A stretch of DNA of 64,000 nucleotides from HTCC5015 sp051747425 (GCA_051747425.1 JBNJGD010000001.1:124001-188000), one strand, 5' to 3'. Positions 1-7,965 are shown, counted from the stretch's first letter. The notes: a model not told the origin generated them from the letters alone. Numbers and translations are program-made.

Positions 1-1101
1 CACAGCCGGCACAAGGACAGCATGAACGCCCAGGGCCGCTACCACTACCACACGCGAGACGCCGACGGTAACGAGATCCCCACCGGCACCGAGCCGCCCC
101 CCAACGACAGCGCCAGCTTTTGGGTGAGCGGATTATGCTCCCCCTGGGTGACCTTCGAGGAAATGGCCGAGCGACTCTTCGACGCCTACCGCAGCCGCGA
201 CCCCGACCGCATCCAGGCCGTGGTCAACACCATGGGCGGCGAGCTCTTCCGCACCGAAGGCGAGGCGCCCGACTGGGACGAAGCCGCCGCCCTGCGCCGC
301 CACTACCAGCCCCGCACCCGCCCCGAGGGCGTGCAGATGATCACCATGGGCGTGGATGTGCAAAAGCGCGGCCTGTACTTTGTCGTGCGCGGCTGGGGCT
401 TCAACAGCGAGAGCTGGCTGCTCGAAGAGGGCTACCTGGCCGGCGAGACCGAATTTGACGATGTGTGGCTCATGCTCGCCCGCCAAGCCGCCGTCACCTA
501 CCGCGACATGAACATCGCCCGCGTATTCGTCGATTCCGGCTACCGCCCCGGCGACAAATGGCGCCGCCCCGAGAACCAGGTTTATGAATTCTGCAAGCGA
601 CACCCCGGCTTTGCCTTCCCCACCAAAGGCCACGACACCCAGGACCGCCCCCTGCGACCGTCCATGATCGATGTGAACAGCCACGGCAAAGTGCTCAAGG
701 GCGGCCTGCAGCTCTGGCACCTGCACACCGACCACCTCAAGAGCTGGATTCACAGCCGCATCCGCTGGCCCGACGACCAGCCCGGCGGCTTCCACCTGCA
801 CAGCGACACCACCGAGGATTACTGCAAACAGATCACCGCCGAGCAAGTGCTGGTCAAATCCTCCGGCAAGCGCGTCTGGGTAAAGATTCGCGAGGACAAC
901 CACTATCTGGACTGCGAGGTAAACGCCCTCGCCGCCGCCAAGACCCTGCAGGTAGAAGCCCTGCGCCCCATGGAGGAAGTCATCGCCCGCCGCGAAGCCG
1001 AGGACCAGGCCGCCGCCGAGCGCATGGTACAACCCCACCCACCCAAACCGGCCCCCGGCGGACTCCGCCAGGGCCGCCAATCCAGCTGGATGAGACGATG
1101 A
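1..1101 (+). CDS. Phage terminase large subunit, GpA-like (5' end outside window)
   Basis: This is the C-terminal 366 residues of a GpA-type large terminase, the motor and nuclease that cuts concatemers and pumps DNA into the prohead. The reading frame is open from base 1, so the start and the N-terminal ATPase lie upstream; the family is usually near 600-650 residues. The visible part holds the nuclease domain: an acidic strand (ITMGVDVQKRG), then GWG and a second acidic strand (ARVFVDSGYR), and a K-rich segment ending in HYLDCE, typical of the GpA C-terminus. The stop overlaps the next start as ATGA. The family call is secure; the exact metal ligands are inferred. Confidence 0.93.
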   Translation, partial: HSRHKDSMNAQGRYHYHTRDADGNEIPTGTEPPPNDSASFWVSGLCSPWVTFEEMAERLFDAYRSRDPDRIQAVVNTMGGELFRTEGEAPDWDEAAALRRHYQPRTRPEGVQMITMGVDVQKRGLYFVVRGWGFNSESWLLEEGYLAGETEFDDVWLMLARQAAVTYRDMNIARVFVDSGYRPGDKWRRPENQVYEFCKRHPGFAFPTKGHDTQDRPLRPSMIDVNSHGKVLKGGLQLWHLHTDHLKSWIHSRIRWPDDQPGGFHLHSDTTEDYCKQITAEQVLVKSSGKRVWVKIREDNHYLDCEVNALAAAKTLQVEALRPMEEVIARREAEDQAAAERMVQPHPPKPAPGGLRQGRQSSWMRR

Positions 1102-1430
1102 AAGCAAAACCTCAAGCACTGCGGAAACTCCACGCCGCCCAGGCCAAGGCCTGCATCACCATGGACACAATCCAGAAGGCCGCCGCCGCCTCACAACAAA
1201 GCAACTTCAAAGCCATGATTGAAGCCTTTGCCGCTGGCAATCGGGACATCAAAAAACACAATGCCACCCCTGCCTGGGCCTATCGCTGGGACCGCCCACA
1301 AATCGACAAACGCCGCTGGCGGCGCCACCTGTACCGCCAAAAAAAGGCCCTCGCCAAACAGCTCAAAACCGGCCGAGCGTGGAGGGTAAAGCCAAACATA
1401 AAACCCCCCGTAGATTTTCCGAGCCACTAA
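1098..1430 (+). CDS. Hypothetical phage protein between terminase and neck protein
   Basis: A 110-residue protein I do not recognise. It starts at the ATG that overlaps the terminase stop (ATGA), so translation is probably coupled. The N-terminal half is Ala/Gln-rich and probably helical; the C-terminal half is very basic (RRWRRHLYRQKKALAKQ), which suggests contact with DNA or RNA. Its place between terminase and head genes would fit a packaging accessory factor, but nothing in the sequence proves that. A terminator-like hairpin follows about 30 bases after its stop. Confidence 0.7.
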   Translation: MKAKPQALRKLHAAQAKACITMDTIQKAAAASQQSNFKAMIEAFAAGNRDIKKHNATPAWAYRWDRPQIDKRRWRRHLYRQKKALAKQLKTGRAWRVKPNIKPPVDFPSH

Positions 1431-1461
1431 GTGCCTGATTTATAAGCAACCCGCCCCGCCA

Positions 1462-1492
1462 ATTTGTCCACGCCCCGTGGACAAATGTTTTT
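1462..1492 (+). terminator. Terminator-like hairpin inside the late operon
   Basis: A perfect 10-bp stem (ATTTGTCCAC / GTGGACAAAT, loop GCCCC) is followed by GTTTTT. It lies between the 110-residue hypothetical gene and the neck gene, which is transcribed in the same direction. A late operon read by an antiterminated polymerase could pass it; otherwise it would lower expression of everything downstream. It also argues against translating the upstream TTG at 1464, which falls inside the stem. Confidence 0.7.
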
Positions 1493-1544
1493 AAGCAAAA
1501 ACGGAATTTCTGAAAATCTTGCACACAGCGGCAAAGCTGTGCGC

Positions 1545-1787
1545 ATGAGCATCGACCTCACCAAAGCACGCGAACACCTGGACAAGTGGCTGGCCGCCGA
1601 TGCGGCCGCCGCCGCTGGCCAGAGCTACACCGTGACCACCGTCAACGGCTCCCGCACCGTCACCCGAGTGAACGCGGAAGAGATCCGCAAGCAGGTGGCC
1701 TACTGGGAGCGCCGCGTGCACATGCTGGAAAGCGCCGCCGCCGGCGCGGGCAATGGCGTCGTGACCTACGCGAGGTTCAACCGATGA
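1545..1787 (+). CDS. gpW-like head-tail joining protein (DUF6148-type)
   Basis: An 80-residue protein of the lambda gpW/DUF6148 type, a small neck protein that closes the filled head so the tail can dock. Visible features are the amphipathic N-terminal helix (LTKAREHLDKWLAAD), a beta-hairpin (SYTVTTVNGSRTVTRV) and a C-terminal helix (EEIRKQVAYWERRVHML), the order seen in that family. I chose ATG 1545 because the longer frame from TTG 1464 would start inside a terminator hairpin and adds a poorly conserved leader. It overlaps the portal start by four bases (ATGA). Confidence 0.8.
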   Translation: MSIDLTKAREHLDKWLAADAAAAAGQSYTVTTVNGSRTVTRVNAEEIRKQVAYWERRVHMLESAAAGAGNGVVTYARFNR

Positions 1788-3322
1788 GCCTGCTGGACCG
1801 CTTCGCTCCCCGCTACGCCCTCCGCCGCGAGCTGGCCCGCACCCAGCTCGAAGCCCTGCGCAGCCGCCACACCGGCCAGCGCTATTACGAAGCCGCCACC
1901 AGCGACCAATACCGCCGCCGCAACGGCAACAACGCCAGCGGCAACGCCGTCATGCAACGCGCCGGCCACAGCCTCACCAACGAAGCCCGCTGGCTGGATG
2001 AGAACCACGACCTGGTGGTCGGCATCCTCGATGAGCTGGTCAACAACATCGTGGGCACCGGCATCGTCACCCGCCCCAGCGTCAAGCTCACCAACGGCGA
2101 GCTGGACGAAAAGACCAACCGCCGCCTGCGCAAAGCCTGGCGCCAGTGGTGCCGCCGCCCCGAAGTCACCGGCCAGATGAGCTGGGAAACCAGCCAGCGC
2201 CTCGCGTGCCGCAGCTGGCTGCGCGATGGCGAAGTGCTCGCCCAGCATGTGGAAGGCACCAAGCCCATCCAGCACCAGACCAAAGTGCCCTACAGCGTCG
2301 AGCTGGTGGAGTGTGACCTGCTGCCCTTCGACAGCCTGTTTATGAACACCCCGGACAACACGCTGCACGGAATCACCGTCAACGGCTGGGGCGCGCCCAC
2401 CACCTATCACATCCTCAAGCAACACCCCGGCGACATGCTCGGGGTGTTCACCGACTACAGCGTGGCCACCAAGCCCGTGCCGGCGGACAAGATCGTCCAC
2501 CTCAAGTTTGTGCGACGCCTCCACCAGCTGCGCGGCGTGAGCATCCTCCACGCCATCCTCAACCGCCTGGAGGACATCAAGGACTACGAAGAAAGCGAGC
2601 GCATCGCCGCCCGCGTGGCCGCCGCCATGACCGGCGTCATCACCAGCGACCTCGGCGCCGGCGGCGCCTACAGCGGCGGCACCCCCACCGCCGACATGGA
2701 AATGGCGCCCGGCATGATGTTCAACCTGCAGCCCGGCGAGGACGCCAAGCTCATCAGCGCCGACCGCCCCAACACGGGCCTGCTGGACTTCCGCCAATCT
2801 CAAATGCGCGCGGCCTCCGCCGGCACCGGCACCAAGTACAGCGCCGTGAGCCGTGACTACAACGGCACCTACTCCGCCCAGCGGCAAGAGATGGTAGAGA
2901 GCAGGGTGGGCTACACCGCCCTGCGCGAGCAATTCATCAGCAGCTGGGTGCGGGAGATTTACTCCCGCTTTGTCGAGTGGGCCAAGCTCTCCGGCGTCAT
3001 TAAGCCGCACCTGGACACCGACCTCGACACCCTCTACGACGCCGAGCACGCCGGCCCCGGCATGCCCTGGATCGACCCCAAAAAGGAGATGGACGCCTAC
3101 GCCATCGCCAAGAGCCAGCGCTTCAAAGCGCGCCACCAAATCATCACCGAGCTGGGCGGCGACCCCGAAGCCGTGGACGAGCAAATCGAGCGCGAGCGCG
3201 CCTACGACAAAGACCACGGCATCGACCAGGCCCCCGCCGCCCCCACACCCAGCAACGCCGACGACGCCCCCGACGACGAGGGCGCAGACGACGAGGACCA
3301 AGAAGATGAACAAGCAGCTTAA
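1784..3322 (+). CDS. Phage portal protein, lambda gpB-like
   Basis: A 512-residue portal protein that forms the dodecameric ring at one head vertex, through which DNA enters and leaves. Typical features include the N-terminal LLDRFAPRYALRRELAR helix, the NNIVGTGI and SWLRDGEVLAQ segments, the internal VPADKIVHLKFVRR region and EYSAQRQEMVES-type helices. The C-terminus is a low-complexity acidic Ala/Asp/Glu tail (about residues 485-512). Start ATG 1784 gives an ATGA overlap with the neck gene; its 3' end overlaps the protease-capsid start by 17 bases. Length fits the lambda portal family. Confidence 0.95.
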   Translation: MSLLDRFAPRYALRRELARTQLEALRSRHTGQRYYEAATSDQYRRRNGNNASGNAVMQRAGHSLTNEARWLDENHDLVVGILDELVNNIVGTGIVTRPSVKLTNGELDEKTNRRLRKAWRQWCRRPEVTGQMSWETSQRLACRSWLRDGEVLAQHVEGTKPIQHQTKVPYSVELVECDLLPFDSLFMNTPDNTLHGITVNGWGAPTTYHILKQHPGDMLGVFTDYSVATKPVPADKIVHLKFVRRLHQLRGVSILHAILNRLEDIKDYEESERIAARVAAAMTGVITSDLGAGGAYSGGTPTADMEMAPGMMFNLQPGEDAKLISADRPNTGLLDFRQSQMRAASAGTGTKYSAVSRDYNGTYSAQRQEMVESRVGYTALREQFISSWVREIYSRFVEWAKLSGVIKPHLDTDLDTLYDAEHAGPGMPWIDPKKEMDAYAIAKSQRFKARHQIITELGGDPEAVDEQIERERAYDKDHGIDQAPAAPTPSNADDAPDDEGADDEDQEDEQAA

Positions 3323-5270
3323 TGGCGAACGCGCCGCCCGGCAGCAGGGCCGGCTCTTTGTACGCGAAGCCACCGACAAGGACCAGCGCATCATCCCGGC
3401 ATCGCTCAGCAGCGAGCAGCCGGCACGCCAGTGGTTTGGTACCGAAGTGCTCGAGCACAGCAACGACGCCATCAACCTCGAGCGCGCCAGCCGTGACGGC
3501 CTGCCCCTGCTCTTCAACCACGACCGCGACAAGCCCATCGGCCGCGTTCGCAATATCCAGCTGGCCGAGGACGGCGTGCTGCGCGGCGAGCTGCACTTTT
3601 CCACCAACCCCCGCGCCGAGGAAGTGCTCGCCGATGTGCGCGAGGACTACCTGGGCGACATCAGCGTGAGCTACTCCATCGACGAATGGAAGGAAGCCAG
3701 CGACGACGTCACCGTGACTATCACCCGCTGGACGCCCCTGGAGGCGTCCATCGTTACCGTGCCCGCCGACCACACCGTGGGCGTGGGCCGCAGTCATCAC
3801 CAACCCGAAACCGAGGACCACACCATGACCAAAACCGTCAACCAGCCCAACGGGCAACAACAGGGCGCTGCCCCCAGCCAGCCGGCTGGTGGCGAGCGCG
3901 ACTTTGACACCACCTTCCAGCAAGGTGAAAGCCGCGGCATGCAGCGCGGCGCCGAAGCCGAGCGCCAGCGCCTGCTGGACATCGATGAGCTGTTTGGCCA
4001 CCGCTGCCTGCAGAGCGACAAGGCCCAGGCCTTCAAGCGCGAGGCCATCGAGCGCGGCATCAGCATCGAGACCGTGCGCCAAAAGGCCTTCGAGCTCATC
4101 GACGACGCCGAGCCCCTGGCCGGCGACCACCAGGGCACCCGCGCCCAGGGCGGCGGCACCACCATCAGCCGTGGCGCCGATGCGGCCGACAAGTTCGCCG
4201 AAGCCGCCAAGCGCACCCTGGCCGTCCGCGCCGGGCACGAGGTAGACGCCGAAACCAAGCGCGAGGTGGAAGCCTCCGGCATGCTCAGCCTGGACCTGGC
4301 TGGCCTGGCCCGCGAGTACCTGGTGGCCAACGGCGCCCGCGTCGGCGGCGACAAAATGACCATCGTCGGCGAAGCCCTGGCCCGCTCCCACAGCACCAGC
4401 GACTTTTCCAACATCATGGCCGATGTGGCGCACAAGTCTGTGCTCAAAGGCTATGAGGAAACCGCCGAGACCTACCGCGCCATCTGCAGCATCGGCAACC
4501 TTTCCGACTTCAAGGCCAGCAAGCGCATCGGCCTCAGCGCCTTCGAGGACCTGGAGAAAGTGGCCGAGGGCGGCGAGTTCCCCCATGGCACCGTGGGCGA
4601 CCGCGGCGAGGAGATCCAGCTGGCCACCTACGGCAAGCTGTTCAACATCACCCGCCAGGCCATCATCAATGATGACCTCAGCCTGCTCAGCCGCATCCCC
4701 ATGGGCATGGGCCGCGCCGCCGCGCGCAAGCTGGGCGACCTGGTTTATGGCGTGCTCATCAACAACCCCAACATGAGCGACGCCAAAGCGCTGTTCCACA
4801 CCGACCACAACAACCTGGCCGGCTCCGGCGCCGCCATCAGCGTGACCACGCTGGACGCGGCCCGCGTGGCCATGGCCACCCAGAAGGACAGCGCCAGCAA
4901 CGCCAAGGCCCTCAACATCCGTGGCCGCTACCTGGTGGTGCCCGTGGCCATGGAGACCAAGGCCAAGCAGCTCATCGCCAGCGAGAAGGACCCGACCACC
5001 AAGGGCGCGTTTGACCCCAATCCTTTCTATAACGCCTTTGAGGTCATCGCCGACCCGCGCCTGGACGCAGCCAGCTCCACCGCCTGGTATGTGCTGGCGG
5101 ACCCCAACCAGTTCGACGGCATCGAGCTCGCCTTCCTGAACGGCCAGCAAGCGCCCTACATGGAGCAGGAGCAGGGCTTTAACCGCGATGTGGCCAGCTT
5201 CAAGGTCCGCATCGACGCCGCAGCGGCTCCCATGGAGTACCGCACTTTCTGGAAGAACCCCGGCGCCTAA
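3306..5270 (+). CDS. Prohead protease-major capsid fusion protein
   Basis: A single 654-residue reading frame carries two functions that are separate genes in many phages. Residues about 20-175 are an HK97-type (S78) prohead protease: His72 in LLFNHDRD and Ser120 in DISVSYS fit the catalytic His/Ser motifs. A low-complexity linker (residues about 175-200, Gln/Pro/Gly-rich) and a helical scaffold-like stretch follow. Residues about 360-654 are the major capsid domain (FKASKRIGLSAFEDLEKVAEGGEF, ITRQAIINDD, LFHTDHNNLAG, RYLVVP). I infer that the protease cleaves its own linker after assembly. An in-frame ATG at 3824, in the linker, could give separate capsid protein but has no strong ribosome site. 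Confidence 0.93.
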   Translation: MNKQLNGERAARQQGRLFVREATDKDQRIIPASLSSEQPARQWFGTEVLEHSNDAINLERASRDGLPLLFNHDRDKPIGRVRNIQLAEDGVLRGELHFSTNPRAEEVLADVREDYLGDISVSYSIDEWKEASDDVTVTITRWTPLEASIVTVPADHTVGVGRSHHQPETEDHTMTKTVNQPNGQQQGAAPSQPAGGERDFDTTFQQGESRGMQRGAEAERQRLLDIDELFGHRCLQSDKAQAFKREAIERGISIETVRQKAFELIDDAEPLAGDHQGTRAQGGGTTISRGADAADKFAEAAKRTLAVRAGHEVDAETKREVEASGMLSLDLAGLAREYLVANGARVGGDKMTIVGEALARSHSTSDFSNIMADVAHKSVLKGYEETAETYRAICSIGNLSDFKASKRIGLSAFEDLEKVAEGGEFPHGTVGDRGEEIQLATYGKLFNITRQAIINDDLSLLSRIPMGMGRAAARKLGDLVYGVLINNPNMSDAKALFHTDHNNLAGSGAAISVTTLDAARVAMATQKDSASNAKALNIRGRYLVVPVAMETKAKQLIASEKDPTTKGAFDPNPFYNAFEVIADPRLDAASSTAWYVLADPNQFDGIELAFLNGQQAPYMEQEQGFNRDVASFKVRIDAAAAPMEYRTFWKNPGA

Positions 5271-5285
5271 TCGGCACCCTTAACC

Positions 5286-5306
5286 GCCGGGGCCACGCGC
5301 CCCGGC
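5286..5306 (+). promoter_or_regulatory. Intercistronic hairpin after the capsid gene
   Basis: A perfect 8-bp stem (GCCGGGGC / GCCCCGGC) with a CACGC loop lies in the 65-base gap between capsid and cement genes. No T tract follows, so it is not a terminator. A stable hairpin here could protect the capsid message 3' end after processing; that role is inference. Confidence 0.5.
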
Positions 5307-5335
5307 ACACCCAAACGCTTTAAGAGGACAACACC

Positions 5336-5659
5336 ATGAGCAAGACCCTCAAATTCGACGGCAAGACCATCGAGATCACCGCCACCAGCGACATCAAAAG
5401 CGGCGACGCTGTGGATGTGGGCGACATGATCGCGGTGGCACTGACCGACATTGCCAACGGCGCCACTGGCACCGCCACGACCGAGAATGTGCACAACTTG
5501 CCCAAGGTCACCGGCACCGGCATGAGCCAGGGCGACACCGTTTACCTGAACACCGATGGCAAGGTCACCAACACCGCCACCGACAACAATGTGGCCGGCA
5601 AGGCCTGGCGCGATGCCGCCAGTGGCGACACCCAGGTGCTGGTCAAGATCAACGCCTGA
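5336..5659 (+). CDS. DUF2190 capsid cement (decoration) protein
   Basis: A 107-residue DUF2190 protein, a family that decorates and stabilises the expanded head. Characteristic features are the opening ITATSDIKSGDAVDVGDMIAVAL strand pair, the GDTVYLNTDGKVTNTATDNNVAGKAW core and the closing VLVKINA strand. It directly follows the major capsid gene, as usual, with an AGAGGA ribosome site. A strong terminator-like hairpin follows 25 bases after the stop, so capsid and cement sit in a transcript segment bounded by hairpins on both sides. Confidence 0.9.
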   Translation: MSKTLKFDGKTIEITATSDIKSGDAVDVGDMIAVALTDIANGATGTATTENVHNLPKVTGTGMSQGDTVYLNTDGKVTNTATDNNVAGKAWRDAASGDTQVLVKINA

Positions 5660-5684
5660 TCCCGAAAGCAGTAGTAGAGCCTTT

Positions 5685-5709
5685 GCGGGGGCACCGCCCC
5701 CGCCTTTTT
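5685..5709 (+). terminator. Rho-independent terminator-like hairpin after the cement gene
   Basis: An 8-bp perfect stem (GCGGGGGC / GCCCCCGC, loop ACC) is followed by CTTTTT. It could end or attenuate transcription after the highly expressed capsid and cement genes while antiterminated polymerase continues into the tail genes. Confidence 0.8.
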
Positions 5710-5719
5710 AGAGTGAGCG

Positions 5720-6034
5720 ATGAGCATAGTGAGCGTAGAAGCCGACAACGACCTGGACATGATGCTGGCGGACTGGGGCGTGGCTTTTCAAGCCGCCACG
5801 GCCTGGACACCCGGGGCCAGCCAGTTCATCGGTTTACTGGAGAAGGGGCACAACCCCCAGCTTCAGGTCGGCGCCACCCGCCCAGCGCTCACCCTAAAAA
5901 GCAGCGATGCCGCCACCCACAACCTGGGCGACGGCAGCAAGCTCATCACCGCCGACGGCGAGCAGTTCACCATCAAGGGCCCACTGCGCCCCGACGGCAC
6001 CGGATTAACGGAGGCAGACCTCTATGCGGGTTAG
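5720..6034 (+). CDS. Putative head-tail joining protein (lambda FII-like)
   Basis: A 104-residue protein in the position of lambda gpFII, between head and tail genes. The C-terminal half (PALTLKSSDAATHNLGDGS, ITADGEQFTIKGPLRPDGTG) resembles the FII-type barrel, in which a short strand pair is followed by a GD(T/S)-x-(L/I)-T motif. FII-like proteins form the final connector ring that accepts the tail. The match is by pattern and position, not strong identity. It overlaps the next gene by 11 bases. The ribosome site is weak (GAGTGAGCG). Confidence 0.6.
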   Translation: MSIVSVEADNDLDMMLADWGVAFQAATAWTPGASQFIGLLEKGHNPQLQVGATRPALTLKSSDAATHNLGDGSKLITADGEQFTIKGPLRPDGTGLTEADLYAG

Positions 6035-6572
6035 CGTAAAAGGCGACATCAAAGCCAGCCTCAAGCACCTCAAGGGCATCAGCCCCCGCGTGGTGCGCCC
6101 GGCCAGTGTGACCGCGCTTAACCGCACCGTTAAGCCGGCCCACACACAGGCCGTGCGCACCACCGGCAAAATCGAAGAGCTGCCCGCCAAGGTGGTGCGC
6201 GACCGCGTGCGCTTTTACAAGGCCACCCGCCGCAAGGCCTCGGCCAGCATCGTGGGCCTGACCCTGCCCCTGCCCGTGGCCAAGGCCGGCACCCCGCGCC
6301 AGCTCAAAAAGAAAGGCGCCCGCGCCGGCAAGCACTTGGTGCCCGGCGGCTTTGTGGCCGATATGGAAGGCGGCCATGTGGGCATCTACAAGCGCAAAGG
6401 CAAAGCCCGCCTGCCCATCCAGGAGCAATACATCCACATCGGCAGCACCATCCGCGCCGAGCTGGCCGGGGCTGCCATTGGCGCCCCCCGCGAGTTTGTA
6501 AAACGCTTCGAGCACGAGGCCAAACGCCTGGCCAAGCGCGAAGCCCGACGCCACCAGAGGGGGCGCCGATGA
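6024..6572 (+). CDS. Prophage minor tail protein Z-like
   Basis: A 182-residue, very basic protein of the lambda gpZ (minor tail protein Z) type, needed in lambda to make tails that join heads productively. Recognisable features are the N-terminal MRVSVKGDIKASLKHL helix, the SVTALNRTVKPAHTQAVR segment shared by gpZ proteins, and a Lys/Arg-rich C-terminal helix (FVKRFEHEAKRLAKREARR). It sits between the FII-like and tail terminator genes, as in lambda, overlapping both. Confidence 0.8.
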   Translation: MRVSVKGDIKASLKHLKGISPRVVRPASVTALNRTVKPAHTQAVRTTGKIEELPAKVVRDRVRFYKATRRKASASIVGLTLPLPVAKAGTPRQLKKKGARAGKHLVPGGFVADMEGGHVGIYKRKGKARLPIQEQYIHIGSTIRAELAGAAIGAPREFVKRFEHEAKRLAKREARRHQRGRR

Positions 6573-7033
6573 GCCACGCACGCACCGCCATCCGCCAGGC
6601 CGTCGCCGACGCCCTCGACGCCAACGGCCACTGGACGAAGGTCTACGCCAACCGTTCCGGGCTGGATGTGGCCGAGCAGAACCTGCCCGCCGCCATTGTG
6701 CTGAGCGGCAGCGAAGAGCGCGCCGCCGGCGCCGGCGAAGCGGGCAACGGCCGCGTGCTGGGCAGCGCCTTCGAGATCCGCATTTTGGAGCTGCATATCC
6801 GGCTGCTCGACAAGGGCAGCGAGGTAGACGACGCCCTCGACACAGCCAGCGCCGAGGTGGAAAAGGCGCTCTATGCCGACACCACCCTCGGTGGCCTGGT
6901 CAAGGAGCTGGAGCTCACCAGCACCCAGCCCGAGTTCAACGAGGAAGGCGACCAGCACATCGGCCAGTTCACTTTAACCGTCGATGTGGCCTACCGCATC
7001 GACCCCAACAACCCACAGACAACCCAAGACTAG
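6569..7033 (+). CDS. Tail terminator protein (lambda gpU-like)
   Basis: A 154-residue protein in the lambda gpU position. The N-terminal helix (ARTAIRQAVADALDA) followed by short strands (KVYANRS, AAIVLSGSEE, EIRILELHIRLL) and a second helix fits the alpha-beta fold of tail terminators, which cap the growing tube and define tail length with the tape measure. Start and stop overlap or closely adjoin the neighbours (4 bases into gpZ; 9 bases before the tube gene). Assigned by size, secondary structure and synteny. Confidence 0.75.
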   Translation: MSHARTAIRQAVADALDANGHWTKVYANRSGLDVAEQNLPAAIVLSGSEERAAGAGEAGNGRVLGSAFEIRILELHIRLLDKGSEVDDALDTASAEVEKALYADTTLGGLVKELELTSTQPEFNEEGDQHIGQFTLTVDVAYRIDPNNPQTTQD

Positions 7034-7042
7034 GAGAAAGCC

Positions 7043-7450
7043 ATGAGCGTTTTTGCAGGTAAAGACGGACTGGTAAAATTAGACATCGCCAGCAGCCCCA
7101 CCGCCATCGGCGAGGTGGAAAACTGGAGCCTGGAGGACAGCAGCGAGATCCTCAGCCGCCGCGTGCTCGGCAGCACCGGCACCAAGAAAAAGGCCACCCA
7201 CACCAACGCCACCGGCAGCCTGGAGCTGTACTTTGACAACGCCGACAGCGGCCAGGGCGAGCTCAAGGCCGGCGCCACCATCAACCTCACGCTGTACCCC
7301 AACGGCGAGGAAAGCGGCGAGCCCGAGTGGACCGGCACTGCCATCGTCTCCAGCGTCAGCCACAACGGCGGCGTGGACGGCTGGAACCGCAAGAGCGTGA
7401 GCTTTGAGGTAGACGGTGAAATGGACTACGACGGCACTGTGGCGGCCTAA
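7043..7450 (+). CDS. Major tail tube protein
   Basis: A 135-residue tube subunit. Phage tube proteins open with a short strand leading into VENWSL-type segments, then KKATHTNATGSLELYFD, and close with WTGTAIVSSVSHNGGVDGWNRKSVSFEVDG, exactly the order seen here. It assembles in hexameric rings around the tape measure. The ribosome site AGGAGAAAGCC is strong, as expected for an abundant structural protein. Only three bases separate it from the chaperone gene. Confidence 0.88.
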   Translation: MSVFAGKDGLVKLDIASSPTAIGEVENWSLEDSSEILSRRVLGSTGTKKKATHTNATGSLELYFDNADSGQGELKAGATINLTLYPNGEESGEPEWTGTAIVSSVSHNGGVDGWNRKSVSFEVDGEMDYDGTVAA

Positions 7451-7453
7451 ACC

Positions 7454-7822
7454 ATGAAATCAGAAAAGATTCTGGAACAGGCCAAAGCCCAGTTTAACCA
7501 GCGCCGCGAGCTGCTCGGGCCCATCGAGGTGCCCGAGTGGAGCCACGACCCGGAGAAGCCGCTCAAGCTGTTTGTGCAGCCCATGAACATCGGCGAGAAG
7601 AGCGCCATGCTCAAGGCCGTGCAGGAAGGCACCTACCTGGACGGCGCCGTTATGGGGCTGATTCTCCAGGCCCGGGATGCCGAGGCCCGGCGCATTTTCA
7701 AGCGCGCCGACTTCGACGCCCTCATCACCGACGCCGACCCGGCCGTGATAGAGCGCATCAACAGCGAAATGGCCGCGCTTCTCAAGCCCAGCCAGGAGGC
7801 CGAACACCAGGTAAAAAAATGA
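7454..7822 (+). CDS. Tail assembly chaperone (lambda gpG-like)
   Basis: A 122-residue protein in the lambda gpG position, immediately after the tube gene and before the tape measure. G-type chaperones bind the tape measure and recruit tube subunits. The sequence is helical and acidic (FVQPMNIGEKSAMLKAV, LILQARDAEARRIFKRAD). Its last codons are gta aaa aaa tga, so seven A residues lie in the correct phase for slippage just before the stop. A strong hairpin begins seven bases later. The gene should therefore give both G and, by -1 frameshift, a longer GT protein. Confidence 0.85.
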   Translation: MKSEKILEQAKAQFNQRRELLGPIEVPEWSHDPEKPLKLFVQPMNIGEKSAMLKAVQEGTYLDGAVMGLILQARDAEARRIFKRADFDALITDADPAVIERINSEMAALLKPSQEAEHQVKK

Positions 7823-7864
7823 TGGCCACCGACGGCGAGATTCGCACGCGGTACGCCGTCGGTG
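7813..7864 (+). promoter_or_regulatory. Programmed -1 ribosomal frameshift signal in the tail chaperone gene
   Basis: The slippery heptamer A AAA AAA (7813-7819) sits in the zero frame as gtA AAA AAA, directly before the TGA stop. A spacer of seven bases (7820-7826) leads to an 11-bp perfect stem: 7827-7837 pairs with 7854-7864, and the loop is 16 bases. Slipping back one base joins the G frame to the downstream frame ending at 7965. This arrangement and genomic position match the lambda G/GT system; the exact hairpin geometry is what efficient -1 signals need. Confidence 0.85.
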
Positions 7865-7965
7865 AACATCTGCAAAAAACAATGGATGAGATCGACGCCA
7901 TGACCGTGCTGGAATTCCACGGATGGGTGGAGTTCATCAAGATGAAGAGGGCCCAACAAAAGTGA
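7819..7965 (+). CDS. Tail assembly chaperone T extension (made as GT by frameshift)
   Basis: The -1 frame gives a 48-residue C-terminal extension (MMATDGEIRTRYAVGEHLQ ... FIKMKRAQQK). It has no ribosome site of its own beyond the overlapping ATGA, and its first codons form the frameshift hairpin, so the main product is expected to be a G-T fusion of about 169 residues (7454-7965). Independent initiation at ATG 7819 or 7822 by coupling is the alternative. Its stop overlaps the GTG start of the tape measure gene (GTGA). Confidence 0.75.
   Translation: MMATDGEIRTRYAVGEHLQKTMDEIDAMTVLEFHGWVEFIKMKRAQQK

Noticed and set aside
1464..1544. Extended start (TTG 1464) for the gpW-like gene
   Set aside because: The TTG lies inside a 10-bp terminator stem and lacks a ribosome site. 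ATG 1545 gives the family's usual N-terminus.
133..5150. Long - strand open frames (328, 613 and 668 codons) antisense to the terminase, portal and capsid genes
   Set aside because: They are Val/Ala/Gly/Leu/His-rich mirror translations of strongly C-ending codons on the + strand. They have no ribosome sites, no family motifs and no operon logic.
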